Positions 46,561 through 59,840 of a stretch of 64,000 nt of DNA are shown here, piece by piece. Below the pieces are notes generated by a model. It searched no databases. It was not told where the DNA came from and was given only the letters and a program-made list of their open reading frames with translations. Both the position numbers and the translations under genes were made by a program. The stretch is from Calliopum simillimum (Eukaryota; Arthropoda; Insecta; Diptera; Lauxaniidae), in the NCBI GenBank assembly GCA_951812925.1, contig OX638372.1, positions 8,804,001 to 8,868,000 on the forward strand, read 5' to 3'. The stretch's first letter is position 1, and each line of letters opens with the position of its first letter.

Positions 46561-48129
46561 GTACATATCAAAACAATATTCAGCCGACAAAATGTTTTTT
46601 GAAAGACAATATTTTTTCTTAATTATAGACATTTTTGGTAAAAAAAAACAAAATTATTTCATTGAAAGCACAAAAGGCAAAACATTCGACAAATTCAATC
46701 TACGCAACCACCAAATAATTGCGGTCGTGAATTTAGAATTTTACATGCATTACTGTATGGTCCCACTTCTTCCCATCTATCACGTTAAATCCAATTTAAA
46801 ATTCATTGCCAATGAAGAAGAAGCATAACAAAACAATAAAATTTCGAAACAAAATCTTAACAATTAAATGGGCAGACAGACAGACCACACTGACTGAATG
46901 TACATATAACAACCAGAAATAGTGTAACAAAATATTGCCGCTTGATTTACTTTGCAATCCTTTCGTTACTTAGCTGAAAATTCAAAACTATCGTCCTTTT
47001 TGCAATTGTAACATCATAATCTCGCATATAAAATATAAAATAAATCTTTGCAAAAAGCACAATAAGAACTTTTGGCCTTGCGAATGTGCATGGATGGCTT
47101 CTCTGTTACGGCGACCCTCTAACTCTCTTCTTTTGTATCTTTTGCCAGACTATGTCGCATTAGTTCCAGACCATATATGCTTACAGCACATATAACTCCT
47201 TACTCCATGCATAATATTGAAATCCCTATTAGAAATCCATGCCATTTCTTATGTCAGCCAAAAGTACAGCACCGGTTACCGGTTGCTTTTCTTGGGCTTC
47301 TTTATATTTGTGGGTTTTCCACTGGTGGTGGTCGTGGTCGCCTCAGTGCATATTCGAAAGTAAACGCGACTTTGGAAATTGCATGAAAATGGAAAATGAA
47401 AAGCTTAACTGTTAAATTTTACAATGCCCACGTTGCATTAATTTTTCCACAAGAAGCAATAAGCATGTAATGTCTGAACGGTGTTGAGCAGTGGGCGCGT
47501 AGTGTTGGAGTAATATTTTACGTTTTCTACCATTGTTGGGCTTTTTAAAGATTTTTAGACGCTTGCAATATTTTTCTTGTTATTTTACCTTTTTTTGACA
47601 TTTTCAAAAATTTTCAACTTCGCCAACATTTTTCGACCTTATGAACATTATCTGTTTATAAGGGGCCTGCACAACGCATTTTAAAATATGGCGTAATTTG
47701 TTTACCCTCACACATTTAACACTGAACTGCAGTATTTTATCCAAAATATTCAAGATTCACTGTGCACGGATTTTAATTTAATACTGAAGTCGACTTACAC
47801 GTGTTATCAGTGTTAAAAAACAACCTGATTATAGTAAGTACTTCAGTGTGCTGTATTTCATACAAACAAATACTGCAGGTAAATGTAAAACGTGCAAGTT
47901 AAAAACTACAGTAAACTTTATGATATGGTAACACTTAAAAGATGCATCGTATTGGTAACCCAGGATTGTATGTAGTAGCTTTCATACATTTTCGCGAGGG
48001 AGAGAAAGAGAGCATAATCAAAAAAGAGACACAAGGAGAAAGCGAAGAAATACTTTTGACACTAAAGTAGCATTTTGCACTGAATTAAACTGAGGCAAAG
48101 GAAACGAGATAGGTCTTTGCAGTAAAAAC
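46561..48129. other. AT-rich non-coding DNA
   Basis: A T-rich CAACTTCGCCAACATTTTTCGACC-like series (shown here in part) lies at 47560-47650 and recurs at 49020-49330. No gene is recognised. Confidence 0.45.
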
Positions 48130-49010
48130 AGCCATCCAAGCCGATCCTAGAATATTTGCTATGATGTTCACTGCGTGCTTCACCCTAGGCGCTTTTTCCA
48201 CCTTCTGGAAATGGCAGAGGAAAGTCCTCTACTAAAGCTTGATTAACAGCCTGAACAACCATCTTCGTATCGTTCGTTGGGAAAAGTGTTAGAAACAATC
48301 ATCGTTAATCGACTGTAGGAGACTCTTAAAAGCTCAAATGTCCAACTCGGTTTCCGACTTGGGAAGCAACGAGTGGAAAAAGGCGGAGACAAGAAGTTCT
48401 TCGCCATAGTAATACTTGATGTTACTATGCAAGTTATTTTGAACATTGGGTACCACTGTACAAAACCGATGAGGGTGTAAAACAAAACCAAGTCTCAAGA
48501 GGTGTACCGCAGTGGTCGGTATTATGTTCTGCATAAGTCAACTAAGCGGTTGATAATTCGCTAGTGGTGGTTGGTAAGACCACACAAAATTTAAGGGTTC
48601 ATTACAGTAAAGCAGTAAGCAGGGTAACCGATAAACCGGGGACGGTACCGTTTAAGAAAACTGAGTGGCGAGTGCTTAACCCACAGTGTCGGACAACGGT
48701 ATCAGAGTGATTGCGGGAATGGTACCAATAGATATTTGGACATACGAATTGTAGCGCACATACATCTTGGGTACAAACGCAATCAAGGCAGACGAGAGAA
48801 TGGCAGCGCAGATAGGAAACATCGGAGAAGGGGAGATGGGCATTTGAAGCATAGATCAACCATAAACATGGAGAGGTTGATTTTTACCTAACACAGCTGT
48901 TTAGTGGACATGAATGTCATACAAAATATTTCCATTGTTTTAAGCAGAAGACCCTGAAGAAGACCTTCGCCGGGCCTATATATTACAATTCACCATTAAG
49001 CATCGAAGAT
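48130..49010 (+). pseudogene. R1-like non-LTR reverse transcriptase relic
   Basis: Plus-strand fragments in changing frames are IQADPRIFAMMFTACFTLGA, PSSYRSLGKVLETIIVNRL (48259-48316), FRLGKQRVEKGGDKKFFAIV followed by ILDVT (the first catalytic Asp region), SRGVPQWSVL, RVIAGMVPIDIW and TNAIKADER. Near the end comes HGEVDFYLTQLFSGHECHTK, typical of the R1/LOA C-terminal region before its zinc finger. The YADD segment is missing, so a central deletion has occurred. Many stops and shifts make it an old copy. Confidence 0.8.
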
Positions 49011-50479
49011 TAGATTAAGATTTTAATAACATTTTTCGACTTTTTCAATGGTATTCGGCTTTATCAAAAATTTTCGACCCTAAAATTTTTCTACATTTTA
49101 CGACTTTTTAAACAATTTCTTACTTTGCCAACATTTTCCGAGTCTGTAATTTTCTATATTTTCGACTTTGTCAACAATTTACAATATTATTCGGCCTTTG
49201 CAAGGGTTTTCAACTATGCCAACATATTGAGAATTTATCAATATTATTATTTTTCAATATTTTTTTTAGTATCTTGGCATTCCGAATTACTGTTACATTG
49301 TACTATTCTTAAATATTTTTCAACACTTTCAGCACAACTCCATTTATGACATCATGGTGAAATAACAAAGCCACATAAACCACCGCCACCGTCAACATTT
49401 GGAACTTTAAGATCCCAAAATAGAGCTGCTACACGTACAAAAACAATGTAATTGAACGAGCATTTTGTTACTATTGCCAGGATTAGCTTCGTGTCTAAGG
49501 TTTTGTTGTTTGGTGCTATAGAGTCATCCATGTATAGAGTAGCTGAATTAGCCTTTAGTGCCATCATACAGGACATTCACGTATGATAAGCAAATTGGAA
49601 AGGGGTACACTACGAGTACGAGTAGTTTTAGCAGTTTAGGTATTATAAGCGACTTTGGTTACTGGCAATGATGATGATGATGACGACGATGTTATTTATT
49701 TCTGTTGTACATAGTTTCCGTTGGTGCGAGTATAATTTCAATGTCTGATCCCACTATTTATTATGTTATAATAAATTTTATGTTATTTTAGGTTAAAAAG
49801 GGTTCACGGTATAAAGATTGAAGCTTAAATTTTGTTGTGATAATAAGTAGTGATTTTTTTCACTTGAATATGATAGGACTCCTACACCATCTACTACCAG
49901 CCAGAGATTACGATAGTGTATTGCAAATTGTGTGCATTTAGTTTTGATTATCTTAACTTTTGCAAAACATTTCTTTGAGAGCTGTGCTAAAACCACTATG
50001 TTATTAATTATTTATTGAAACACTCACAGCCAAGTTAAAAGCAATGTAAAATCACATTACAAACGCATTACTTTAATCATTACGCATTCAATCACACACA
50101 CAATTCACTTAACCCAGGAAAGTGTTTGTTCTGATGACTTCATAAAAAATTAAGGACATACTTAAAGAAAAAAAAATGTTTGCCTCAAGGCGCTATAATG
50201 CGTAATGCTACATAAAATACGATTTACTCTCAAGTATAAGATAAAAATAATCATATTGTAAGCACAACAGACGTAATCTACTATTGTACTTTGAGGAAGT
50301 TTAGAGTGGAATATATTTCTGAATAAACTTTTTGGTGAAATACTTATATCAAAACTAAAGAGGCGTAATGATGTTGTCAGTCATATCCAAAGCATAGAAG
50401 AAAACTATTTTGATTAACATTAGCGAAAAACTGGTGCCTGATATCAGGCAAACCAAACACGGAGAAAAATTTAATGCCA
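49011..50479. other. AT-rich non-coding DNA with microsatellite
   Basis: Degenerate TTTTTCGAC/TTTCAACA series occupy 49020-49330. GATGATGATGATGACGACGA lies at about 49668. No gene is recognised. Confidence 0.5.
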
Positions 50480-50830
50480 TAAGTTTTATTCTACTTGGGT
50501 GGTAAAAAAAATCAAAGTAAATAACACTTAATTTCAAACATAAATAACTTAACCTTTTTAACTATTTTGACTTTATAATTCTAGTAAAAATATTTATGTT
50601 TGGATAAACATTTGCTTAATACATATATGTACATAATTTATGTTTCATCACAAAGGTCAGCGGTGCAGAAGTCTATCAAGTTTTTAATTGTATGTAAAAT
50701 TCATATTTTTCTATCTATTTCACGAATGGTCTCCGGTTCGAATCCTAGTGCGGTCAGTTGGTGTTTTGTTTTTTTCTTTTTTTTTTTTTTTGTTTGAACT
50801 TTACAGTAAGGGAAGAGGTATGGGATGTCC
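50480..50830 (+). repeat. Dispersed repeat family R, copy with box A/B
   Basis: TAACACTTAATTTCAAACAT and TTCTAGTAAAAATATTTATG match 20411-20520. GGTCAGCGGTGCAGAAG (50655) and GGTTCGAATCC (50735-50745) are the tRNA-like boxes, followed by a T-run and TTTACAGTAAGGG as at 24385. Confidence 0.62.
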
Positions 50831-51074
50831 GAAAATAATATCCTCTTATATGACCCAGGTTTCGAGAAAAATTTTTTTTTCACGTTCATTAACGAAAGGT
50901 GGTGGAATATATTTCTAGACGTATAAAATGAAATTTCCAATATGTGGTGAACAAAAAAACTTTCGACCCAAGATGGCGTCAGGAGGTCGTTTCATCTAAA
51001 AATTTTGGGAAAATCAAGATATCCGATAATATACGGGAAAGCACATATTTCAGAAGTATTTCAGAAGTAGTAGA

Positions 51075-51565
51075 TATGTTACGGAGCACATTTTCAAATA
51101 TTCTGGAGCAAATTTAAGAAAAATCGAATGTGGGACTTATCGACAGAATTGGTTAAAAAGTTTAAATCGCTCTTTACGACCACATAACAGGTCCTAAAAT
51201 TCTGAAAAAATTCAAGCAAGTTCGTTGATAAAAATAAATTGATTTTGGTTAGATGCTTTCTTGATTAAAGCGCCCTCTGATGAGTAAAAAACAAAAAAAA
51301 AACACAAAATTTTGGGTGAAAAAGGGGTTATTGGCGATATGCTTTCGATCACACTATACACGTAGTGACGCGGGATCTTACAAATATTCCGCACAAGTTC
51401 GATTTATTTTTTGTCAAGAAATTTGCTTGAATTTTTTCAGAGTTTAGGACCTGTTACGTGGGCGTAAAGTGCGATTTAGACTTTTTAACCCATTCTATCG
51501 CCACGACCCACATACGAATTTTCTGAATTTTACTTCGGAATATTTGTGAGGTTTAACAAGTTTGT
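51075..51565. mobile_element. Large palindromic (foldback) element
   Basis: Arms of about 155 bp pair across a centre near 51320. The left arm has GAATGTGGGACTTATCGACA, GTTAAAAAGTTTAAATCGC, TCTTTACGACC and AACAGGTCCTAAAATTCTG plus AAAAAATTCAAGCAA. The right arm has the same blocks inverted (TTGCTTGAATTTTTTCAG, AGGACCTGTTACGTGGGCGT, GCGATTTAGACTTTTTAACC, CCACATACGAATTTTCTG). It lies directly before a truncated copy of repeat family R. No target duplication was identified. Confidence 0.78.
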
Positions 51566-51800
51566 AATTATAAGTAAAATTAATAATTTTCTTTCTATCA
51601 CATGGACGAACCGCGGTTCGAATTCTATTTGTTTTTTTTTTTAATTTTTTCAAAAAAAAATAACTACACTGTAAGGTTATTCAAAAATTCTGAACTTACT
51701 CCAACAGTGAGGTAAAATATTTTATTGTGCAGTTGTCACTATTCTGACTTGAAATTCAAGTAAAATTGACTAGAAATAAGGTAGTACGGACTATTTTATT
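51555..51800 (+). repeat. Dispersed repeat family R, 3' half
   Basis: AAGTTTGTAATTATAAGTAA and GGTTCGAATTC (51615-51625) match 50670-50745, and CTGTAAGGTTATTCAAAAAT to GACTAGAAATAA matches 24430-24540. Confidence 0.6.
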
Positions 51801-54800
51801 TCTTTGAACAGAACTATTTTCACGCGAACCTTAATAGTTTTTATGAACATAACAAGATGGTTGTGAAAAGCATTAAAATATGGTCGGAAAAATTCAGACC
51901 GTTCTTCGTTTGTCCGAATTTTTTCCGAATATCATAGCATCATTATACTTAATGACTTCCACAAAGCAATATGTGACTCTTCTTTTTGCTAATATTTAAA
52001 ACTGTCAAAAATGGACGTCCACGAAGTTCTTGATTTCTAACCCCTGCCTATCCACTTTGGCCCATTATTATGATCCTAGTTCCTTAACTGCAGATGAGGA
52101 AAATTCTCAGCTCTGGACAGCTCTGTTATACAATTTTGCTTGATTTTTTAAGTTTTTTTTTTTCGTTTTTAAATAAGTTCCTCCCTAATTGACCAGATAT
52201 AAACAAAAAGAAAAAAAAAAAAGGCGACCCTCTCCAATGTCAGAAAAAAAACCAGAACAAGAGATATCTGCCATTGTGACAATATCATGTGCCCGTTGTA
52301 ATGCGTGACATAAAAAACTGCTTATAAATAAATTTGTTTCACTTAAGTGACCAAAATTGTTATCATGATATGTGTAGAGATTAAAAGGACTTTCTTGTAC
52401 TTAAGAAATTTTTGTTTTTTTTTTTTTTTGTTTTTGTCCGCCGCAGGGATATATGCAGAAGTATGACAACAGGCATGGTACTGGTTGGTTGCTTGGTTGC
52501 ATGGCAGCAGGTCAATTCGCTTGAGTTATCTTTGCCATTTTGTTGTAGTTACTGTTCGTGTTGTTGTTGTTGTTGTCGTCCTAACAAACCGCACATTTTT
52601 CACATGCTGCTTTTTAATCTGATTTTTTTACTACTTTTTTGGCCCACCCTCTCTCTTAGACATTTTCTTACAGAATACTTGCAATATCTTTATGGACATT
52701 TTTTTTTTTTATTATTATTTGTTCTTTTTTTTCGTACTGTGCAATAAATTTTTATGCGCATCCACTTCATAATTTTCTTAAGCGGAAGTCGTTGAGCAGC
52801 CATTGATATGGAACTTGACTGCTGTAGAAAAAATGCCAGTATTTTTTTCATAAGCTTCTTTTTTTCGGTTTTTTTTTTTTTTTTGCCATTGTATTGCATG
52901 CTGGTTCAGGGAACTACCCATGGTTTTTATTCTAAAGAATTTTTTGGTATTTTTTTTTTCTCTTACATTTCTTGTTCCTACGCCGCTTAAGGACATTTCG
53001 CATACTTTATCATGGGAATTGTGTTTTTTAAGTATATTAGTGTGTTTGTCAAGTGATTTTATGATATTTTTTTTTTGTATTTTTGAATAAAATGTCCAGT
53101 GAAATGGAATTCTTGTTGGTGTCAGCAGGACAATAGAATTAAGTTTTTTTTTTTCTAAAAAATAATGGTAAAATATGTTTAGGTACTCGTATATAAATAG
53201 AGCGAAAAAATTTAAAGTCTTTTGCATTAAAATTGAATACTTGCACTTGCTTCAATAATTGTTTGGAAAACTTCTTACTTTTCAAAAAGCATTAAGCCCT
53301 TCACTCCCCACTTTTTGTTATTGAAGAAATAATTTTTGTGACGTTTGGTTCTTATTTAGAACCTTTACCTGCATATATGAAAGATAACTTTGTCTTCTTT
53401 CTAGAAAAAATATTTTGAAAGATTTAAAAATTTACTTCGTGGTAATAGCCTGACTATCTACCTTTCCACAATAGGTCCAAAAATGACAATCGGTTTAGAA
53501 ATGTCCTAGTTATGGACCGTTTTTGTGAATTTTTTGAAAAAGTTTTATGTTTTGAGAAGTTCAAAAATCATTTTTTTTTTTCTCTCGTTTCCTAATATCC
53601 CGATTATGTTCATATCATTCCTTTTGGAATGGGTTTGGAGAAGCTTATAGCATCCCTAGGCTAGACTTTATTAGAGGAGATGTGTGTTCCTTGGTTCGAG
53701 TGTACCTCGGCCGGAGTGTCGGTTACCACTCAACAGCCGTACGAGTACGATTATGTTCTTCTATGGAATTTCCCTCTAATGCCGCTGATTGATGTTAGTA
53801 GGCTTTAGACCGTCAAACTGTACGCGTGTTTACAAAGTAACGGAAAAAGTGTTTTTGGTGCGTAAAAGTATTTTTTTGGAGTAAACTACGAAACGTTTTG
53901 TGAGAAACTTACTTAAAATATTCAAGATTTACAACACCATTGAGGGAAGTTTCGTTATTGTTATAAGTTTTAATTGTGTTTTTGATGTATTTTCATTATA
54001 ATATATTATGGTAGTTGACAGTTTTTAGAATATCCGGACTGGGTGTACCTTGGACCTATGCTAAATTTCTTCATGAAGTTCTTAGGAAGCCTTTTCGACA
54101 GGCATTCTTGCTTTTCAATATAATATTATTATTGTTATTTACGTGATTAATGTAATTATTTGAAACCAGTGCATGTTTAATTAATAGTTATTTTTCTCAA
54201 TAGATTTTGTTATGAAAAAATTTTTATTTATCATATATTTTTTTATTTGTTAAGTTATTTTTGATTATATAACACCATTCGACAAGATTTTCCACAAATG
54301 TAAAAAACTAATATATTCTGAAAACATGGCTAAAAATAATTTTTACGTGTTTTCCTGATTTTCAGGATCAGGTCAGAATTTTTTTTAATCGGTCTTTGAA
54401 GTTTTCTATAGATGTGTTGAGTCGACACACTAAATTTTACGATCCTTAGATTTGAGGATGTCTTCTGAAGACTTATCGAGGATATTAAGGGGAATATTTT
54501 TGTAGAAAACTTTAAGACTTAACATCCCACGGAAATGGGTAATTTTTGATCATATCTCAAAAAGCTACAAAAATTACTCCTAAAACGGGGAATAATGGAT
54601 CAATATGTACCACAGAAGTATTTGCTATAAAATTTCACTAATAGTTACCGAACACTAAAAAGTCGAAAATTCACCGCAAAGGCCAAAAAATCGTCCATGT
54701 CAATAAAGACTTCGTACATTTCAAGTTAAATAAATTTTTTCATGGTATTATTCTTAAGTTTAAGTTTTAAGCATGTTTTGACTTCGGTCATCTCCAATGA

Positions 54801-57800
54801 AATTTTTCGTATTTTGTGTAATATTTTAAGCCATTATAGCCCGATCTCTGGGGAAAAGGAGTCAAATAGACCCACAATAACAGGATATAATAGGTTAATG
54901 TGTTCTAAAAACAGTTTCTTATTTGATTTGTTATGATCTTTAAGCAACAAGTTTTATCCAAAAAGTAGTTTTAAAGTTTTACAGAGGGGTGAAATTTCGA
55001 AAATACGTTTCTTGTGCGTAGTTTATCTAAATAAAACAACATATTTTTAAGGTTAAGTATCAGATATTATTTGTTTTTATACCTTGACTCTAGATGAAAA
55101 ATTTGAGATAATGACAAGGAGAACTGTTACTGGTACGTTTAATCGTGGACAAAAAAATTTAACTCTATCATATTGTATTTTAAAATTCTACTGAAGATAA
55201 AGAAACTGTAGTGTACGATGGGAGCGAAAGGGTTAAATTGAAATTTAATTAAAAGTAGAAAAAAAAAGAGATATAAAATTCAATAATCAACTCAACTAAA
55301 TATCCATTCCTCCTAGAGACTTCACAACATAAAGATAATTAAAAATGTGTAGGCATAAAATTATAAATCCTAAATCAAAAATTTTTTTTTTTTGGCGTTT
55401 TTTTTTTCACAAAGATACAACATAGGTACTCTTATGTTTGTGTATTTTAATCCCAATGGAGAAATGTCGCTCTCTACGTACAGATACGGGTTATATGCCG
55501 AAAAATTTTCAACATTTTTACTCATTAAAAATCAACAGGGTAGAGGCAGCACAGCAACCCGTAGCTTCAATTTTTTGGCTTAAAAGAATTTACAAATTTT
55601 TCAAACCCTTATCATAAATTAAGAAAGAAAGTGCGCACATTCGCCTGCTCATCAAATAGATATATATATTTACATGTGTATGTAAGTATATTGGTGAAAG
55701 ATTTACAAACATACATATTGTTGTTGTTGTAATTATAAAGTTCACATATGATATACGACATGTTGTCAGTGGAGCAAAATTTTGACGCTCGACATGCGGG
55801 AATATTTATTACATTCAATTCTGCCAGCGCGCTGTGAGTATGTGTCTGTCTTATCAAAATCATACAAAGATATTTGGTTTGTGTTTTTGAGTGGTATGAG
55901 TAAGGTAACCCTTATGCCAAGTTACTGGTTGATTTGTGGCAATTACGTTTGCTTGAAATTAGTATTATCTTGAAAACCACACGACAAAAGCAAAAAAAAA
56001 AGATTTTTCATTTCGTCGATTTGGCCCACATTCTACAGCTTTCACTTTTCATCAAAAAATCACAAGGCAGAGCATCAGTAGCGCCTTTAAAAGATGATGC
56101 AGAGCAAACCAAACATCACCTTGAGCTATAGCAAATATACTACTTGTCTTTTAATCTTAAATTGAAAGGGTTAAATTAGACCGTCGCCACAAAAAACCCA
56201 CTTACGCAGGGAGAGAGACACAACAAAATATAGAAATCTTTCTTTGACATTAGAATATCTAAAATGCTGGCATCAATATAATTACACTTGAAGAAATTGT
56301 AGATTTTTTATATGTTTTTTTAAGGATTTTAATCATTGTGAAAATAGTAATGTGATTACACTAATAGTAAACTTACAACCCATCGCCACACAGTGGCGCA
56401 AAAGTTACTTTTTTGTTAGAATCAAATCTCTGACCCAAATCATAATGAATTGTCCATTAATCTGTCTGACCAGATTTTTGTTTCAAGATTGCTGATCCAA
56501 AATGGCGGAGAGGAAAATTACAATACAAAAAACCAAAAGTCGATGGATGGATGTTTTCACAGCGTAATATGTAGGTATACTTTAACAGCCATATTTAAAT
56601 TGGAGCGTTATTCAAGCACTAACGTTATTAGAATGGTCTTTTGAGCGTCCAAAATAAATATTTTAAAATAAAAATTTTAAAATATTATGTAATTTTTCTG
56701 GAATTTTTTGGAACATATTTCTCCCTATGGTCGTTAGGAGTAACATTTTCCCAAAAATCTTTTGTAAGGGAGTTGGTATACTTTTTGATACCGGAAAGTT
56801 TTTTTTTTTCAGTTACCCAAAGTAAAATTTGTCGTAAAATAATTAAGTTTAAGAAAAAGCGGTCCAGAAGTACCATAAAAACTTGACAGATGATCTCCTA
56901 AAAATATTCTGCGAAAAATTTTATTAGGGGTCGCCGCCAAAAAATACTGTCCGGATGATGGCAACCCTATATGGTGGTGGACGTGCACCAATGACTCATG
57001 GTTAACAACATTAAATAACTTCAAAAACTCGTACCTTGAAAACCGTAAGCGATAAGCACGACAATTTTGGGGATCGAAAAATAATATAATTTTCTTCTAA
57101 GTAAAAATATTATAATTCAAATAAATAGGGTGCTGCAAGTACCAAAATAGCTTAAAAAAGGAAAAATCCTTTTTTTCCACCTAAAATAAATCTGTATTTT
57201 TTTAATAATTTTTTTTTTTTCGAAAGCTTGTTCTTTTTCCACTTACCCGAAAATTCAATTAAAATCGGATAAAATGCCGAGAAGCTATGAATTTTCAAAT
57301 ATATGACTATCCAGAAGTTGAATCAAACTTCCAATGGCAGCCATCACCACAGCTTTCGCCAATTTTTGAAAAATCGGAGATGTCAACTCAAATCTTGATC
57401 GATTACGCAAAGATTGAGTCAGTTAATCTGAACAAAATTCGCCGAATGGAAAACTGCGCTTGTGCTCTACATGAAATATCAATAAACGTTCTTTCAACAA
57501 AATGTAGTCTCAAGCAAATCGTTTCGATGCCCCGGATTGTTTCTCCATTTGGTATAAAATAGTAATTTTTTTAATATGAAGTTTGTGTATTGAAATATCT
57601 CCTAAGGACGAAAAATACGAAAACAGTTTTGAAAACTTATATTGTAGAAAATTTCATAATTTATATTATTTTTTTAACACATTTTTCAGCAAAACTACCC
57701 GTTAGTGAGATATTTGCATAAAACTAATTTTCATGAATTTTTATCTTGGAACTACTCGAATATTTTTTGCAAAATAATTTTTAACCTAAAAATTTTAAAG

Positions 57801-59600
57801 AAATTATTTCAGAAAAAACGGTAGTCAGATTTGAAACAGATTTTTAGCCAATCAACTTTATAGTAGAGGATTATGGAAGCTCTGTGCTGCGAAAGATGAT
57901 AAAGCGGTTGTAATCTTACAATTCAAAATATTTAAGAAATTTTTCTAACAAAGTTTTCTTACAGTGCATTTCAGCATACACTTATTACAAATATGCTGCA
58001 AACAGCGAGTTATGCCGTCACAATTTTGGTTGCCTTATGTTTTTGTCGCTTATCGTTTTGTTTTTTATCGCGAGAAAAACATCTTTAAAGAAAGATATCC
58101 TCCACCTCCTTCTCCTCACCCTCTACTATTGCAGTTGCCTTCCTGTGCTAAACCAAAGCATCAACCCAAATCAAAATGGTATGAGAATGAGGGCTGGTGG
58201 AATGGGTGACTTTACGTCGTCGACACTCGGAAGCACTTAATGGAAACAAGCATATTTTGACATTGATCATAGTGAGCTAGCTATACAATAAGCAACCCGC
58301 AGCCTCAGCAGGCAGGCAACAAAGGGTTAACGAAGTAACCAAATAAGAATTTTTACTTTACTTTCTATTCGGCACACGCAGTACCTACTGTGTAGATTCA
58401 AAATCATTTTTGTCTTTAAAAATTTAAAACTTTTAAAAGCTTTACGCATTTTATACTCAGTCATTCTTTCATTAATTTACGAGTTCTAGGTACGTTCAAT
58501 GTTCAACCCTTATCGTGGAACAGGAGGTGGAAGTTCTTGCTGCTGTCGTTGTTGCTGCATTATTTATAAGTTCACAGGAGTTATCAGCAATCGTTGTATT
58601 TATGGCAAGAGTAACAGCAGCAGCAGCAAGTAACTTAATGTTTCGTTAATTAAAATTATATCCGAAAATTAAGCAACTCAATTCTTGAGCATTTGTATAG
58701 CGCTTATCAAAAGTAGTAAAATTAAATTTTTGTGGATTATTTTTAATAATTGATATTGATTTAAGGATTTTCAAGAATTTCAACATGATTTGAAAAAGCT
58801 CCATACAACAACAACACACATTTATATGTGCAACGTTACTTTCAATAATAAGACACATTTATTATTCGAGTTTAAAAAAGTCCATTATTTTCGGGTCTTT
58901 TTAATGAGATTTCTGAGATATGCTTATGTACACCTTATTGGCGATCTAAAGTGTCGTCCGTGAAAATTCAAAAATTTCAGTTTCCTTTGATTGTCCGAAT
59001 TCCGCAATCTTCCCTTGCTTCAAAGGTCATCCCCAAAGAACATGACTTTCTGCAGATTGTTTTTTTTTTTCATAATTAAAATTTACATCTTTATCCAATT
59101 TTAAGACTCTTTCTCCCCATCAGCTGCATACAAATTTTATGCACTGTTCTAAATATAATTTTTTCCAGAAGGGGCTGGTAAGCCTTGTCATTTCTTTGAA
59201 CACTTCAAAATCATGAAATAAACGTTGGTCGCACTTCTTTTTGCTGATGATAACGAATTTTGGGCGAAGACCAGAGTCACCTGAATACTCTCCATAAATA
59301 CGCCCCTATTTTTATGGATAATCCCTAACAAGCAAAATAGAAAATTTTCGCAGCCAACCAAAATTTAAAAAAAAAATAGATCCTTCGGTGTGTTGCGTAA
59401 ACTTGATCTACGAACGCAGCGTTTCTGAGGCTTTTTTATGTGAGCTACCAAGACACTCTTACAGTGGCTCTCACATAAAAAACACATTACCATATCGTCG
59501 TCGCCAGTTTCTGTCTTCGTTACGATGAAATAGCGAGAGTGAGAATCAGAATTACTTGTAGCTTTCATATAGCTCTGACAACCCCGGCCCTTAATACGCC
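51801..59600. other. Long AT-rich non-coding tract
   Basis: Only simple sequence is recognised: a GTT run at about 52560, poly-T at 52412-52430 and 52700-52710, and CAG runs at 58610-58628. Open frames at 52412-52747 (Cys/Leu run from the GTT repeat), 52778-53227, 57287-57562 and 59365-59646 show no domain that I can name. GGTTCGAGTGTACC at about 53693 resembles a box B. Confidence 0.45.
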
Positions 59601-59604
59601 GTAT

Positions 59605-59840
59605 GCAGTGGTTATATACGTGAGAGGAGCGGCACAAATGCAGCAATCACTCGAGTATATAACCGCACTTGTCGATGATCGTCTCTATGGTGCGGGGCGT
59701 TATGTCGGCAAGGGCGAGAAACTTGAACTTCGGCACAGTGCAGAGAGCTCTATAGGTACTGGCCTATGGATACTAGGGGTCTTTCAGCTGCATATATGAG
59801 TGCTACGGCACAATGCAGCGACCACTCATATATGAAACCC
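59605..59840. repeat. Two related hairpins
   Basis: Hairpin 1: GGTTATATAC (59610-59619) pairs with GTATATAACC (59655-59664). Hairpin 2: CATATATGAGTG (59791-59802) pairs perfectly with CACTCATATATG (59823-59834). Their loops share CGGCACAAATGCAGC / CGGCACAATGCAGC, so one is a duplicate of the other, while the arms differ but stay paired. The 86-residue frame through them (59539-59799) is probably not a protein. Confidence 0.65.

Noticed and set aside
52412..52747. 111-residue Cys-rich frame
   Set aside because: The Cys run is produced by a GTT/TGT microsatellite, and the rest is T-rich read-through.
57287..57562. 91-residue frame with fairly protein-like composition
   Set aside because: It is the best of the unassigned frames, but no motif, splice site or homologue is visible, so I do not call a gene.
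59365..59646. 93-residue minus-strand frame with CFLC and HIKK, zinc-finger-like
   Set aside because: The Cys/His spacing does not fit a known finger, and the frame overlaps the hairpin repeat.
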